From CAZTPJ01 sp964614515 (GTDB taxonomy: Bacteria > Planctomycetota > Phycisphaerae > Phycisphaerales > UBA1924): a stretch of 35,272 bases of DNA. The notes beneath the pieces were generated by a model. That model was given only the letters and a program-made list of their open reading frames with translations, made no database searches and was not told the origin of the DNA. The stretch is from the NCBI GenBank assembly GCA_964614515.1, contig CAZTPJ010000035.1:1-35272 (forward strand), in the 5' to 3' direction. A program made the position numbers and the translations under genes. Below, in pieces: positions 7,808 to 15,494 of this stretch; positions within the stretch are counted from its first letter, which is position 1, and each line of letters starts with the position of its first letter.

Positions 7808-8587
7808 ATGTCGGATACCGAATCTCACTTGATCGTTGGTTCTGCTGCCGCGGGTTCCATCACCACGGCATCGGCCGTCGTTGCGCCGCCGACACGCACC
7901 GCCGCGCCCGCCGATGTGCCGAACTGTCCATCATGCCGATACTCGCGGATGGGCCTCGACACGCGACGGTGTCCTGAATGCGGGTATGAAACGACAGATT
8001 TTGACATCGCCCAGCACACACGACGACAACTCTTCATGGACCTGACGCGCTGGCCCGCGTATGGCTGGCTTGTGTTTCACGCGGTCTGGGCCGTATTGGT
8101 TGGTATCTGGCCTCTGATTCCGCTGGCGGCGATCGTCGCGCTGGGGTGGTGGATGTTCCGTCGGCATGGGTATGAGCGACGTCGGTTGTCGCGCCGAGTT
8201 TGGCTGCTGATTACGCCGTGGATGCAACTGTGCTGGGTGCTGCCGCAGTGCGCCGGGTGGATCATCGAGACGATCTACTGGAACACGTCGTGGCTCGATG
8301 AAGTGTACTACATGGTTGAGGACTTGCTCGATCCGAACCTGCCGTTGCTCCATGTTGGCGGTTGGATCGCCACGGCCGGGTGTGGCGTCGTGTTCGCCAT
8401 GTGGCGCTGGCGTCGATTGACGCGCCTGGCCGGGCTGGCCGACGGCGAGCCGATCCTCTCGCCGTTGCAACGGCGCGTGCTGCGGATCGCACTGCTGATC
8501 CCCGCGATGCTCATCACCGCAATCGTGCTGACCATCCTGCTGGGCGTGGCGCTGGATCGACTTGCGCCGGGGTGGGATGGGTGGTAG
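7808..8587 (+). CDS. Zinc-ribbon membrane protein of unknown function
   Basis: The 259-residue protein opens with about 40 low-complexity residues, then a putative zinc ribbon CPSCRYSRMGLDTRRCPECG, then about four hydrophobic segments (WLVFHAVWAVLVGIWPLIPL; VWLLITPWMQLCWVLPQCAGW; WIATAGCGVVFAMW; a final one near ALLIPAMLITAIVLTILLG). The CxxC...CPECG ribbon on small membrane proteins is frequent in planctomycetes, where the role is unknown. Two other proteins in this window (13156 and 13893) carry a related ribbon at the C-terminus. The start is ATG 7808; an upstream TTG at 7787 is less likely. ndk follows after 43 bases on the same strand. Confidence 0.75.
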   Translation: MSDTESHLIVGSAAAGSITTASAVVAPPTRTAAPADVPNCPSCRYSRMGLDTRRCPECGYETTDFDIAQHTRRQLFMDLTRWPAYGWLVFHAVWAVLVGIWPLIPLAAIVALGWWMFRRHGYERRRLSRRVWLLITPWMQLCWVLPQCAGWIIETIYWNTSWLDEVYYMVEDLLDPNLPLLHVGGWIATAGCGVVFAMWRWRRLTRLAGLADGEPILSPLQRRVLRIALLIPAMLITAIVLTILLGVALDRLAPGWDGW

Positions 8588-8630
8588 CGTCCACGGCCTA
8601 TGCTTCCCGCCCACAACAGGAGCCGAGACG

Positions 8631-9101
8631 ATGGAAACCACGCTGATTATCCTCAAGCCCGACGCCGTGCAACGCGGCCTGATGGGCCGCATCATCACCC
8701 GCTTTGAAGACAAGGGCCTTCAGGTCGTCGGGTGCAAACTGATGAAGATCTCCGGCGAACTCGCCGCGACGCACTACGAAGCCCACAAGGGCAAGCCGTT
8801 TTATGACGGCCTCGTGCGGTTCATGACGTCGCAGCCTGTGCTGGTGCTGGCCGTGCGCGGCCTGGGCGCCATCGCCATCAGCCGCAAGATGATGGGCGCG
8901 ACGTTTGGCAGCAAGGCCGAGCCGGGGACGATCCGCGGCGACTTCGGCGTCTCCAACTCGTTCAACCTGATCCACGGCTCCGACAGCCCCGAGGCCGCGG
9001 CGCGAGAACTTTCGCTCTTCTTCAAGCTCGGCGAGGTCTTGGAATACCCCCGCGCGGTGGAGGCGTGGGTGTACGACGCATCGGGCGGGAAAGTGGAATA
9101 G
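8631..9101 (+). CDS. ndk: Nucleoside diphosphate kinase
   Basis: Transfers the gamma phosphate from ATP to nucleoside diphosphates through a phosphohistidine. The 156-residue protein starts with TLIILKPDAVQRGLMGRII and has RKMMGATFGSKAEPGTIRGD and the active-site block NLIHGSDSPEAAARE, with the catalytic His near residue 115. Length is slightly above the usual 140-150. ATG 8631 has a good ribosome site (AGGAG about 8 bases upstream) and starts at the family's normal N-terminus. The frame is open further upstream, but that part reads through the end of the previous gene. A housekeeping gene with no special context. Confidence 0.97.
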   Translation: METTLIILKPDAVQRGLMGRIITRFEDKGLQVVGCKLMKISGELAATHYEAHKGKPFYDGLVRFMTSQPVLVLAVRGLGAIAISRKMMGATFGSKAEPGTIRGDFGVSNSFNLIHGSDSPEAAARELSLFFKLGEVLEYPRAVEAWVYDASGGKVE

Positions 9102-9111
9102 CGCGTGGCAT

Positions 9112-9134
9112 GGGCAAGGCGCCTCGCCTTGCCC
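9112..9134. terminator. Hairpin between convergent genes, possible terminator
   Basis: Perfect 10-bp arms GGGCAAGGCG (9112-9121) and CGCCTTGCCC (9125-9134) around loop CCT, placed between the 3' ends of ndk and the VIT-VWA gene. It lacks a T run, so termination is not certain. It may instead be another triloop palindromic repeat. The rest of 9135-9257 shows nothing recognisable. Confidence 0.45.
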
Positions 9135-9257
9135 GTGCGAACGCCGGCAAATGGACAGGATTCCCATCTCCTGCCCGCACGCAAAGCTCAGACAAACTTC
9201 TGCGCCGCGTTCCCCGACTGCACGGGCAAGTCAGGAGACTTGACCATGCCACGGGCC

Positions 9258-11597
9258 CTATCTTCCAACCGTCGTCTCGTATCTCACGCCCGCGGGCACC
9301 GGAACCGGCACGGTCACGGTTGTGCCGTACGAGCCTTCCGTCTTTGACAGCGAATCCACGGCCACGAACGCCGTGTACGCGGACATAAGATTATGAGCCA
9401 GTGCGAGTGATGTAATTTCCGTGGCGGGCGCGGCCTGCTGTTCGCGCATCGCCGTGTCCTCAATGTTCATGATCGCGCGGCGCGCCCAGATTCGCGCGAT
9501 CCCGGGACGCGAGGCCTCGGCCACATCCGTCGAGACCAGCAACGTTACATCATCCGCCCCGGCCTTGCCGCGAACCTGGATCGGGCCGGTCGGCTCGCCC
9601 TTGAAACGGCCGGTGATGAGCACAGGGCGTCCGACGTACATGTCCGGCAGCGTGCGCGGGAAGACATCGGTCACTTCCATGCCCGCCCAGTCGATCTCGA
9701 TGCTTCGCATCGCCGGCCGTGTGACACGCTCCATGAACGCATCCATGATCGGCTCGACGCTGTCGCCGGGGTTGAAGTATGCGGCGACGCCGTGTCCCGC
9801 GCGGGCCATCGACTCCATCAGATGCCGGTTCGGCGCTGATCCGATGCCGATGGAAAAGACGCGCGTGCTGCCGAGTCGCTCGCCCATCGCGCGAAGCACA
9901 TCGCTCTCGTTGCCGATGTAGCCATCGGTGAGGAAGCAGACGAAGCGCGAACGCTCCGCATCCGGCGGAAGATCAAGCGCCTCGCGCATGCCGAGTTCCA
10001 TCATCGTGCCGCCAGCGGCTTGCAACCCGGCGACGAAATCCAGGCCGGGGCGCGTTCCCTTCGTGCTCACTTCAATCGAGCGCGACGCCATCTTGCGCGG
10101 CTCATTCGAGAACGGGACGACCTGATAGACATCGCCGGGTTCGAGTTTGCGCATCGCGTGCATGACCGCGGCCCTGGCCTGCTCGATCGACCCGCCGCTC
10201 ATGCTGCCGGAGGTGTCGATGACGAAGACCATTTCCATCGACGTTCGCGGGAGCGACGCGAGTTCCGCCGGAGGCACGAGCATCAATGTAAAGTATCCAT
10301 CGGCGTGCGTGAGCAGGCCGGCCTTGGGCGCATCGCCCGCGACGCGATATCGCAATACAAAGTCGCGATTGGGAACGGTGTCGCTGGATGCGAGTCGCAC
10401 GGTGGCGCGCGTCGGCTCCTCTTCGCTGCGGTCCACTTCGATTGTGTGCGATGGGCTAACCAGGGCTTCGAGCGACACGCCCGCATCGATCGTCACCGAC
10501 ACGGCGATGTCATGGCCGGAGCGCTCGCTCGGACGCAGATATTGAATTTCGGTCGCCTGGCCCGAGACCCCGATGTCGCCGCGTCCGACCGCGCCGACGC
10601 CATCGCCGGGGACGTCCGCGCCGGCGGCGATGGGCGGATTGAAGCGCGGGCCGACGACCATCGAGAAGTGATATTCAAACCAGCCATCGCTGTAGGGCAG
10701 CGTGTGGAAATAAGTAATATCAATGTCGATCTGCTTGCCCGGCTCGATGTTGGCGACCTTCTGCGTGAAGATGTTGGGGCGCTCCTGGGTCATCAGCGAG
10801 GCGACGTGCCCGACCGCGCGGGCCTGGCGATAAATCTGCTGCGCCTCTTCACGCTCGCGAATGATCCCGCGGATCGTGCGGTCGCCGACGGTCATCAGGA
10901 AGTCACACACGGCCGCATCTTCGGGAAGCGGGAAGACATACACGGCCTCAATCTTGCCATCGTAAGGATTATAAAATTCTTGTTTGACGCGGACCGAAGC
11001 GATATAGGCGTCGATCTCGGCGGACACGGCGGTGTGCTTGAGCGGCACGGCCACCTGCCGCGGCTCACCACCCTCAACCTCCGGCGGAAGTTGACAGACA
11101 AGCCCGCCGCAACCGGGCGCATCATCGGAGATCGCCTGCGGCGCGGGCTGCGCATCGGCCGCTGGTTCCGCGACGGCAGCGCGCTCGATGATCCACAGTT
11201 CCTGACCGGGTGAATAACGCACGGGCGCTGTGGCGACGCGGGTCAGGCCGGGCCGCGGTTGCAAGGTGGGGCTCGCGGCGAACGAACTTAGTTCGATGCT
11301 CTCAACCCGGCGATTGGCCAGCGAGTACACGCCCGGTGCGGGTTCTGTCGCTGGGACAAGTAAGCCATCGCGGCCAAACGCCACTGACGAATCGCCTGGC
11401 TGCGGCGTGCCTGGCGGGGGGGGTGTTCGCGCTGAGGCCGCGGGCGAGCCACCTCGTCCGCCGCCGACCGAGAGTTCATCGTATCGGCCGCCGTGCGATG
11501 TTGCAGACCGTTGCTGCGCACACCCCACCAGCACGCCCAACCAAACAAGCACCGCAAGCGCCAGTATGAGGCTCGCCGAAAGCACGATCTTCTTCAT
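9258..11597 (-). CDS. VIT and von Willebrand A domain lipoprotein
   Basis: A 779-residue exported protein. It begins with a lipoprotein signal (hydrophobic stretch then LVGC, Cys 26), followed by a Pro/Ala-rich linker. A VIT (inter-alpha-trypsin inhibitor type) domain spans about 180-315, with VKQEFYNPYDGKIEAVYVFP and EREEAQQIYRQA. A VWA domain begins near 453, with the metal-ion site DTSGSMSG (Asp 461), then GGTMMELGMREAL and FLTDGYIGNE. A beta-rich C-terminal part follows. VIT-VWA proteins bind protein partners through a divalent metal; the bacterial role is mostly unknown. It is the last gene of a three-gene run, overlapping the upstream gene by ATGA. The context after an anti-sigma-like gene suggests control by an ECF sigma factor (inference). 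Confidence 0.9.
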   Translation of the reverse strand: MKKIVLSASLILALAVLVWLGVLVGCAQQRSATSHGGRYDELSVGGGRGGSPAASARTPPPPGTPQPGDSSVAFGRDGLLVPATEPAPGVYSLANRRVESIELSSFAASPTLQPRPGLTRVATAPVRYSPGQELWIIERAAVAEPAADAQPAPQAISDDAPGCGGLVCQLPPEVEGGEPRQVAVPLKHTAVSAEIDAYIASVRVKQEFYNPYDGKIEAVYVFPLPEDAAVCDFLMTVGDRTIRGIIREREEAQQIYRQARAVGHVASLMTQERPNIFTQKVANIEPGKQIDIDITYFHTLPYSDGWFEYHFSMVVGPRFNPPIAAGADVPGDGVGAVGRGDIGVSGQATEIQYLRPSERSGHDIAVSVTIDAGVSLEALVSPSHTIEVDRSEEEPTRATVRLASSDTVPNRDFVLRYRVAGDAPKAGLLTHADGYFTLMLVPPAELASLPRTSMEMVFVIDTSGSMSGGSIEQARAAVMHAMRKLEPGDVYQVVPFSNEPRKMASRSIEVSTKGTRPGLDFVAGLQAAGGTMMELGMREALDLPPDAERSRFVCFLTDGYIGNESDVLRAMGERLGSTRVFSIGIGSAPNRHLMESMARAGHGVAAYFNPGDSVEPIMDAFMERVTRPAMRSIEIDWAGMEVTDVFPRTLPDMYVGRPVLITGRFKGEPTGPIQVRGKAGADDVTLLVSTDVAEASRPGIARIWARRAIMNIEDTAMREQQAAPATEITSLALAHNLMSAYTAFVAVDSLSKTEGSYGTTVTVPVPVPAGVRYETTVGR

Positions 11598-12142
11598 TGT
11601 GAATCTCCGCTGTGGACCACCGCCTGGGCGATGGCCGTGATCTTTTCCGCGCTGGGTCCGCCGGCGACCATGAGGTTGGTGACATATCGCGCTTCGCCGT
11701 CGATGCGCATGTGCAGACGCGCGACGCGCACGCGTCCGCGCGGCAGGTCGTCCGTCCCGGCCGTGCTCATCCCCGCGATGATGATGCGTTCCTTGGCCTG
11801 ATCCGCGTGCAGCGCGGCCGGGTCGTAATACGGAGGCTGGGCGAACTCCGCGTGTGCCCCACCCTCAACCCCCACGAGCGTCGCTGATCCGCCCTCACCC
11901 GCGAACCGCGCGATGACCTCAATCTGATACGCCGCCAGCGCCGCCGGACCGGAATCCACGAAGATGTCCACGGCCTCGAAACGCACGGTCGCGCTTTGAG
12001 CCGACACCACGCCCAACGACGGCTTATAAGTCGCATGGGTCTCATGCGTCCCATTGGACCCGTGCGACCCAGACAGACGCGCCCCGGCCAACGCACACGC
12101 CAACCCAATCACAACCATCGCCGCAAGCAGCCACATCTTCAC
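11594..12142 (-). CDS. Small exported protein of unknown function in VIT-VWA operon
   Basis: Not a recognised family. The 182-residue product has an N-terminal hydrophobic segment (MWLLAAMVVIGLACALAGA) that could be a signal peptide or anchor. A beta-rich body follows with ATVRFEAVDIFVDSGPAALAAYQIEV, ERIIIAGMSTAG and RVRVARLHMRIDGEA, a pattern reminiscent of cohesin-like or other Ig-like folds (a weak resemblance only). GTG 12142 is preferred: a strong GGAGGT lies 5 bases upstream and the codon overlaps the stop of the previous gene (GTGA). ATG 12136 is an alternative. The 3' end overlaps the VIT-VWA start by four bases. All three genes are therefore probably translated as one coupled unit. 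Confidence 0.78.
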   Translation of the reverse strand: MKMWLLAAMVVIGLACALAGARLSGSHGSNGTHETHATYKPSLGVVSAQSATVRFEAVDIFVDSGPAALAAYQIEVIARFAGEGGSATLVGVEGGAHAEFAQPPYYDPAALHADQAKERIIIAGMSTAGTDDLPRGRVRVARLHMRIDGEARYVTNLMVAGGPSAEKITAIAQAVVHSGDSQ

Positions 12143-12612
12143 GATGCACCTCCCAGCGACACCGCACGCATCGCCAAGGCGTCAACATCAATGCTGTCCA
12201 CACGGCCGTCGCCGTTGATGTCCCACTCCGGGCGAGTCTGGCCCCATTGCATGGCCTTGGCCAGTCGCAGCGCGGCGAGAATGTCCACCGGTCCATCCAC
12301 GCGCACCTCACCGGCAAGCCCCGGCACGGGCCAGCCCTGAATCGACGGCGGCCCCTGTCGCGCCGGCCCGATCAGCGGGGCCGCATACCACACGAACAGC
12401 AGCACCATCGCGGCCGCAACGCCCGGAATCGCCAGCCGTCGCCACCCGATTCTCGCGATCACCGGCCGTGAAAGCCGCGCATGCGCCGCCGCAAGCATCC
12501 GATCATCCACGCGCTGCGGCACGGCCGGGCCGTCGCCGAACGCGCGCTGCAGTTCCGCGGCCGTATCCGCCGGGAGCGTCGGGTCGTCAAGATGAAAATC
12601 CTGGTCAGTCAT
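12139..12612 (-). CDS. Anti-sigma-like membrane protein with C-terminal dockerin-like motif
   Basis: A 157-residue single-pass protein. A cytoplasmic N-terminal 75 residues (LDDPTLPADTAAELQRAFGDGP, then DDRMLAAAHARLSRP) precedes a membrane segment (LAIPGVAAAMVLLFVWYAAPLIG). The outer tail ends in a dockerin/EF-hand-like calcium loop, DINGDGRVDSIDVDALAM, preceded by a degenerate first half (VDGPVDILAALRLAKAM). No zinc-binding anti-sigma HxxxCxxC is visible, so 'anti-sigma' rests on layout and topology. Start ATG 12612 has GAGAG upstream; the frame runs on to a GTG at 12657. The nearest sigma gene lies 2.2 kb upstream on the same strand, separated by two genes of opposite direction. Confidence 0.65.
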   Translation of the reverse strand: MTDQDFHLDDPTLPADTAAELQRAFGDGPAVPQRVDDRMLAAAHARLSRPVIARIGWRRLAIPGVAAAMVLLFVWYAAPLIGPARQGPPSIQGWPVPGLAGEVRVDGPVDILAALRLAKAMQWGQTRPEWDINGDGRVDSIDVDALAMRAVSLGGAS

Positions 12613-12673
12613 GGTTGGTCTCTCTAGTTGAAGTGCGCTGGGGCCGGATTGGTTCACGGCCGTTGGAGAATAT

Positions 12674-13121
12674 GAAGCCCGACCGCCGGGAAGGCTCTCT
12701 TATAGGAAGCCCGACCGTGAGGAAGGGCTTGGGGGCGGCGCATGCTGAAGCAGTCCAGTGACTTACCCGCGTCACGACCCGCCTCATTTTGCGAAACCCT
12801 GCCGATGGTTCTCCGTCGTCCAGACTGACGCAGTGAACGCCTGAACTCCCCGCACGGACACCCGCCGCGAAGCCCTCCCTGACGGTCGGGCTTCCTATCC
12901 GCGCCGCATAAGAAGCCCGACCGTAAGGAAGGGCTTGGGGGCGGCCCGTAGCTTGGCAGGCCTGAGCATCACCTGCGTCAATGGGGTCATCATCACTCAA
13001 CGATTGTCCATCGTGACGCATTCGATCGCGGGTGGACGGGGGTCCACACCCGCATCCAAGCCCTCCCTTATGGTCGGGCTTCCTATACGAACCAAGCCCT
13101 CCCTGACGGTCGGGCTACTTA
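12674..13121. repeat. Cluster of AAGCCC(GACCGTNAGG)AGGGCTT palindromic repeats
   Basis: Six copies of an imperfect palindrome with arms AAGCCC and GGGCTT around GACCGT(G/C/A)AGG: about 12674-12695 (decayed), 12706-12730, 12869-12893 (inverted), 12911-12938, 13056-13086 (inverted) and 13092-13121 (inverted). The stretch 12613-13155 has no credible gene. When translated the unit gives peptides such as SPTVREG and ALPDGRAS, often mis-annotated in planctomycete genomes. Three more copies lie at 14586-14782, on the far side of the two zinc-ribbon genes. Confidence 0.85.
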
Positions 13122-13155
13122 TGGTGGCCGGGGGAATACGCTTGTTGACCACAAC

Positions 13156-13878
13156 ATGGCCACGCGACGATCACATCCTCGATGGACGCTCGCTCGACGG
13201 ATTGCCGGGATTGCGATTCGGGCCGTGAGCCTCGCGCTGGCGCTGGCCGTGGCGGCGCTGTGGCTTCGCAGTTTTCAGACGCAGCACTGGGTTCAGTGGT
13301 CGCGGTCAGTCGTTCGCGATGTAGGCCAGGCGCACGAGTTGAAGCGAGAGGCTGTTGAAGTCAAGCGGCTTGCGTTCAACACGCGGGGGGTTGTTTCGTT
13401 CGGATACTCGCGGTTGGCGTCGGTCGATGAACACGACGGCACGGAACGCGGAACCGTGCGGACTTCCCGATTCGACATGGGCGTGATCGCCGACCATCGC
13501 CCGACTTCGGCCACGTCGTACTACAACTCCTGGACATCCTGGCGCATGCGTGGTTTCGGGTTTCGCAGGCACGATGGCGCCGCCCCTCGCACACCGCACC
13601 GCTCGCCCATCCAGATCACGACGCTCAACATCAGCGCCCCGCACTGGTTCATCATCCTGTGCGTCGGCTCGCCGTGGCTGTTCGCGGCGCCGGGGATCAT
13701 TCGCCGTGGCCGCGTTCGCCGGCGCTTGCGGCGTGGGCGATGCGTCAAGTGCGGCTACGACCGCGCGGGCCTTGCGAAGGATGCGGCGTGTCCGGAGTGT
13801 GGGGCTTCATGCGGACCTGAGGCCAGCAGGCGAAAGGCAGAATCGGTTATGATCGAGCATTCACCCCCCTCAGCGTGA
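13156..13878 (+). CDS. Zinc-ribbon membrane protein, tandem paralogue 1
   Basis: Unknown function, 240 residues. An N-terminal membrane helix (AVSLALALAVAALWLRSF) leads to an outside domain of about 100 residues, then a second hydrophobic segment (WFIILCVGSPWLFAAPG), a very basic stretch (IIRRGRVRRRLRRGR) and a cytoplasmic zinc ribbon CVKCGYDRAGLAKDAACPECG. About 25 residues follow the ribbon. The paralogue at 13893 has the same layout, but only the segment from the second membrane helix onward is alike; there the DNA is nearly identical. The pair runs against its minus-strand surroundings and is bracketed by palindromic repeats, which suggests it arrived as an insertion. Confidence 0.75.
   Translation: MATRRSHPRWTLARRIAGIAIRAVSLALALAVAALWLRSFQTQHWVQWSRSVVRDVGQAHELKREAVEVKRLAFNTRGVVSFGYSRLASVDEHDGTERGTVRTSRFDMGVIADHRPTSATSYYNSWTSWRMRGFGFRRHDGAAPRTPHRSPIQITTLNISAPHWFIILCVGSPWLFAAPGIIRRGRVRRRLRRGRCVKCGYDRAGLAKDAACPECGASCGPEASRRKAESVMIEHSPPSA
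13672..13805 (+). repeat. 134-bp duplicated 3' segment, copy 1
   Basis: Matches 14400-14533 at all but one position (G at 13687, A at 14415). It encodes the end of the second membrane helix, the arginine-rich stretch and the zinc ribbon. The flanking gene sequence is not alike. Confidence 0.95.
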
Positions 13879-13892
13879 TGTAGGAGACCACC

Positions 13893-14540
13893 ATGCGATC
13901 CGGCTCTGGAAAGCGATTCAAGCGATGCCGAGTCTGCGGACGATGGCTGGCGCTGGGATTGAGCGCGATCCTGATTGTCGCGATCACGGGGCTGTGGGTA
14001 CGAAGCCACTTACGGACCGACTCGTGGCAATGGCGGCACACCGATCCGATCGATGATTCGATCGAGCCATTCCGGGACGTCATGTGGCATGTGGAGCAGC
14101 GGCAAGGCGGTATTCACATCGTCGGAGCGGACATTCAGGCTGCGTCGCGAGAGCGGACAAGCCATCCGACGAGCAAGTCGCAGGATCTTGAGGATGCGGT
14201 GAACAGGTTACAGAGGCAATTGCACGTACTGACCAATGATCTGGCGTTGCTACGCGTTCAAGAACAAAGGACGAGGCTCGTGTCGCGAGGATGGCTCTCT
14301 CTCATGAGTAATTTCAGATTCCAGTACTCCAAAACGAATGATCAACGGTTCATGCGTGTCGATTGCCCACACTGGTTTCTGCTTCTCGCGGCGGGCGTCC
14401 CGTGGCTGTTCGCGACGCCGGGGATCATTCGCCGTGGCCGCGTTCGCCGGCGCTTGCGGCGTGGGCGATGCGTCAAGTGCGGCTACGACCGCGCGGGCCT
14501 TGCGAAGGATGCGGCGTGTCCGGAGTGTGGGGCGGTTTGA
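13893..14540 (+). CDS. Zinc-ribbon membrane protein, tandem paralogue 2
   Basis: Unknown function, 215 residues. Layout: a cysteine pair near the start (CRVCGR), a membrane helix (LALGLSAILIVAITGLWV), an outside domain with a probable coiled coil (EDAVNRLQRQLHVLTNDLALLR), a second hydrophobic segment (WFLLLAAGVPWLFATPG), an Arg-rich stretch and a terminal zinc ribbon CVKCGYDRAGLAKDAACPECG. It ends right after the ribbon, unlike paralogue 1. ATG 13893 has a good ribosome site (AGGAG). It follows paralogue 1 after 14 bases, so the two are probably co-transcribed. Confidence 0.77.
   Translation: MRSGSGKRFKRCRVCGRWLALGLSAILIVAITGLWVRSHLRTDSWQWRHTDPIDDSIEPFRDVMWHVEQRQGGIHIVGADIQAASRERTSHPTSKSQDLEDAVNRLQRQLHVLTNDLALLRVQEQRTRLVSRGWLSLMSNFRFQYSKTNDQRFMRVDCPHWFLLLAAGVPWLFATPGIIRRGRVRRRLRRGRCVKCGYDRAGLAKDAACPECGAV
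14400..14533 (+). repeat. 134-bp duplicated 3' segment, copy 2
   Basis: Second copy of the segment at 13672-13805 with one base difference. The sharp loss of identity upstream suggests gene conversion or a partial duplication. Confidence 0.95.
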
Positions 14541-14585
14541 GCGATGTTCGATACGCGATTCGCGTCCGCCAACGCAAGATTTCAA

Positions 14586-14782
14586 ATAGGAAGCCCGACC
14601 GTGAGGGAGGGCTTGGCGGCGGGTGCGGATCGCTGCATAGAACCGATCAACTGCGTCACGTTTCGTGGCCGCGGGTGACGACGGAGAACCAAACTAATGA
14701 ACAAGCGATTGCCCGCCGCCAAGCCCTCCCTCACGGTCGGGCTTCCTATAGGAGACAATCCCTCCCTGACGGTCGGGCTTCA
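14586..14782. repeat. AAGCCC...GGGCTT palindromic repeats, second cluster
   Basis: Copies at 14586-14615, 14719-14750 (inverted) and 14757-14782 (inverted, partial). They fill the 248-base gap between the zinc-ribbon pair and the 3' end of the sigma factor gene. Confidence 0.85.
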
Positions 14783-14788
14783 TGTGCA

Positions 14789-15355
14789 TCACCGCGCCTC
14801 ATCCCCCAGCGCCTCCCTCACCCGCTTCACCGCGTGATGCAGCCGTGACTTGACCGTCCCCGCGGGCACGTTCAGCGCGAGGGCGACCTCTTCCACGCTC
14901 ATCTCATCAACGATTCGCATGATGAGCACTTCGCGGTGGGCATCATCGAGCGACGCCACGGCCGTGGCCACCTCGTCGCGCATTCCGGTTCGCGTGAGTT
15001 CAATAACGGTCGGGGCGAGGATTCCGGCGGGGAAGTCGCCGGCGGCCATGGCGGGCGGCGCTTCGCGTCGGTGCCTTTTCGCGGCCGTGATCGCGGAACT
15101 TCTGATCGCGGGATACAGAAACGTGCGGAATCGGCACGTCAGCCGCAGGCCTGGCGTCTTGCGAATGACATACAGGAACGCCTCCTGCATCGCATCGAGC
15201 GCGAGCGCCTCATCGCGCGTAAACCGCCGTGCCACGCTGACGGCCCACGCCTTATGCCGATGATACAGCGCGTCGAATGCGGCTTCGCCCGCCGGTCCAC
15301 CGGCATTGATCGCCGCGATCAGCGCTTCATCGGGTCTCGTGTCGGCGTCGGACAT
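14789..15355 (-). CDS. ECF-type RNA polymerase sigma factor
   Basis: A 188-residue sigma-70 family protein. Region 2 is seen from about residue 23 (AFDALYHRHKAWAVSVARRF, DEALALDAMQEAFLYVIRK), with the RFRTFLYPAIRSSAI part that contacts the -10 element. Region 4 forms the C-terminal helix-turn-helix (SLDDAHREVLIMRIVDEMSVEEVALALNVPAGTVKSRLHHAVKRVRE). Regions 1 and 3 are absent, as in ECF factors. The frame is open far upstream, but ATG 15355 starts the conserved part and leaves a 139-base divergent gap to the glycosyltransferase gene. Downstream on the same strand, beyond an inverted gene pair, lie the anti-sigma-like and VIT-VWA genes, its likely former operon partners. Confidence 0.92.
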   Translation of the reverse strand: MSDADTRPDEALIAAINAGGPAGEAAFDALYHRHKAWAVSVARRFTRDEALALDAMQEAFLYVIRKTPGLRLTCRFRTFLYPAIRSSAITAAKRHRREAPPAMAAGDFPAGILAPTVIELTRTGMRDEVATAVASLDDAHREVLIMRIVDEMSVEEVALALNVPAGTVKSRLHHAVKRVREALGDEAR

Positions 15356-15494
15356 GACTCGCCGGAGCGTAGGTGGGTCGCGAACTGATCGCCGTGCGTG
15401 CGGCGAAGATCCGAAGGAACCGAACCCCTGTGGCACACGGCGCGGCGGCGCGGATATCCTCGGTCTGCTGCACGTCAACTCTCGGCCACACACC

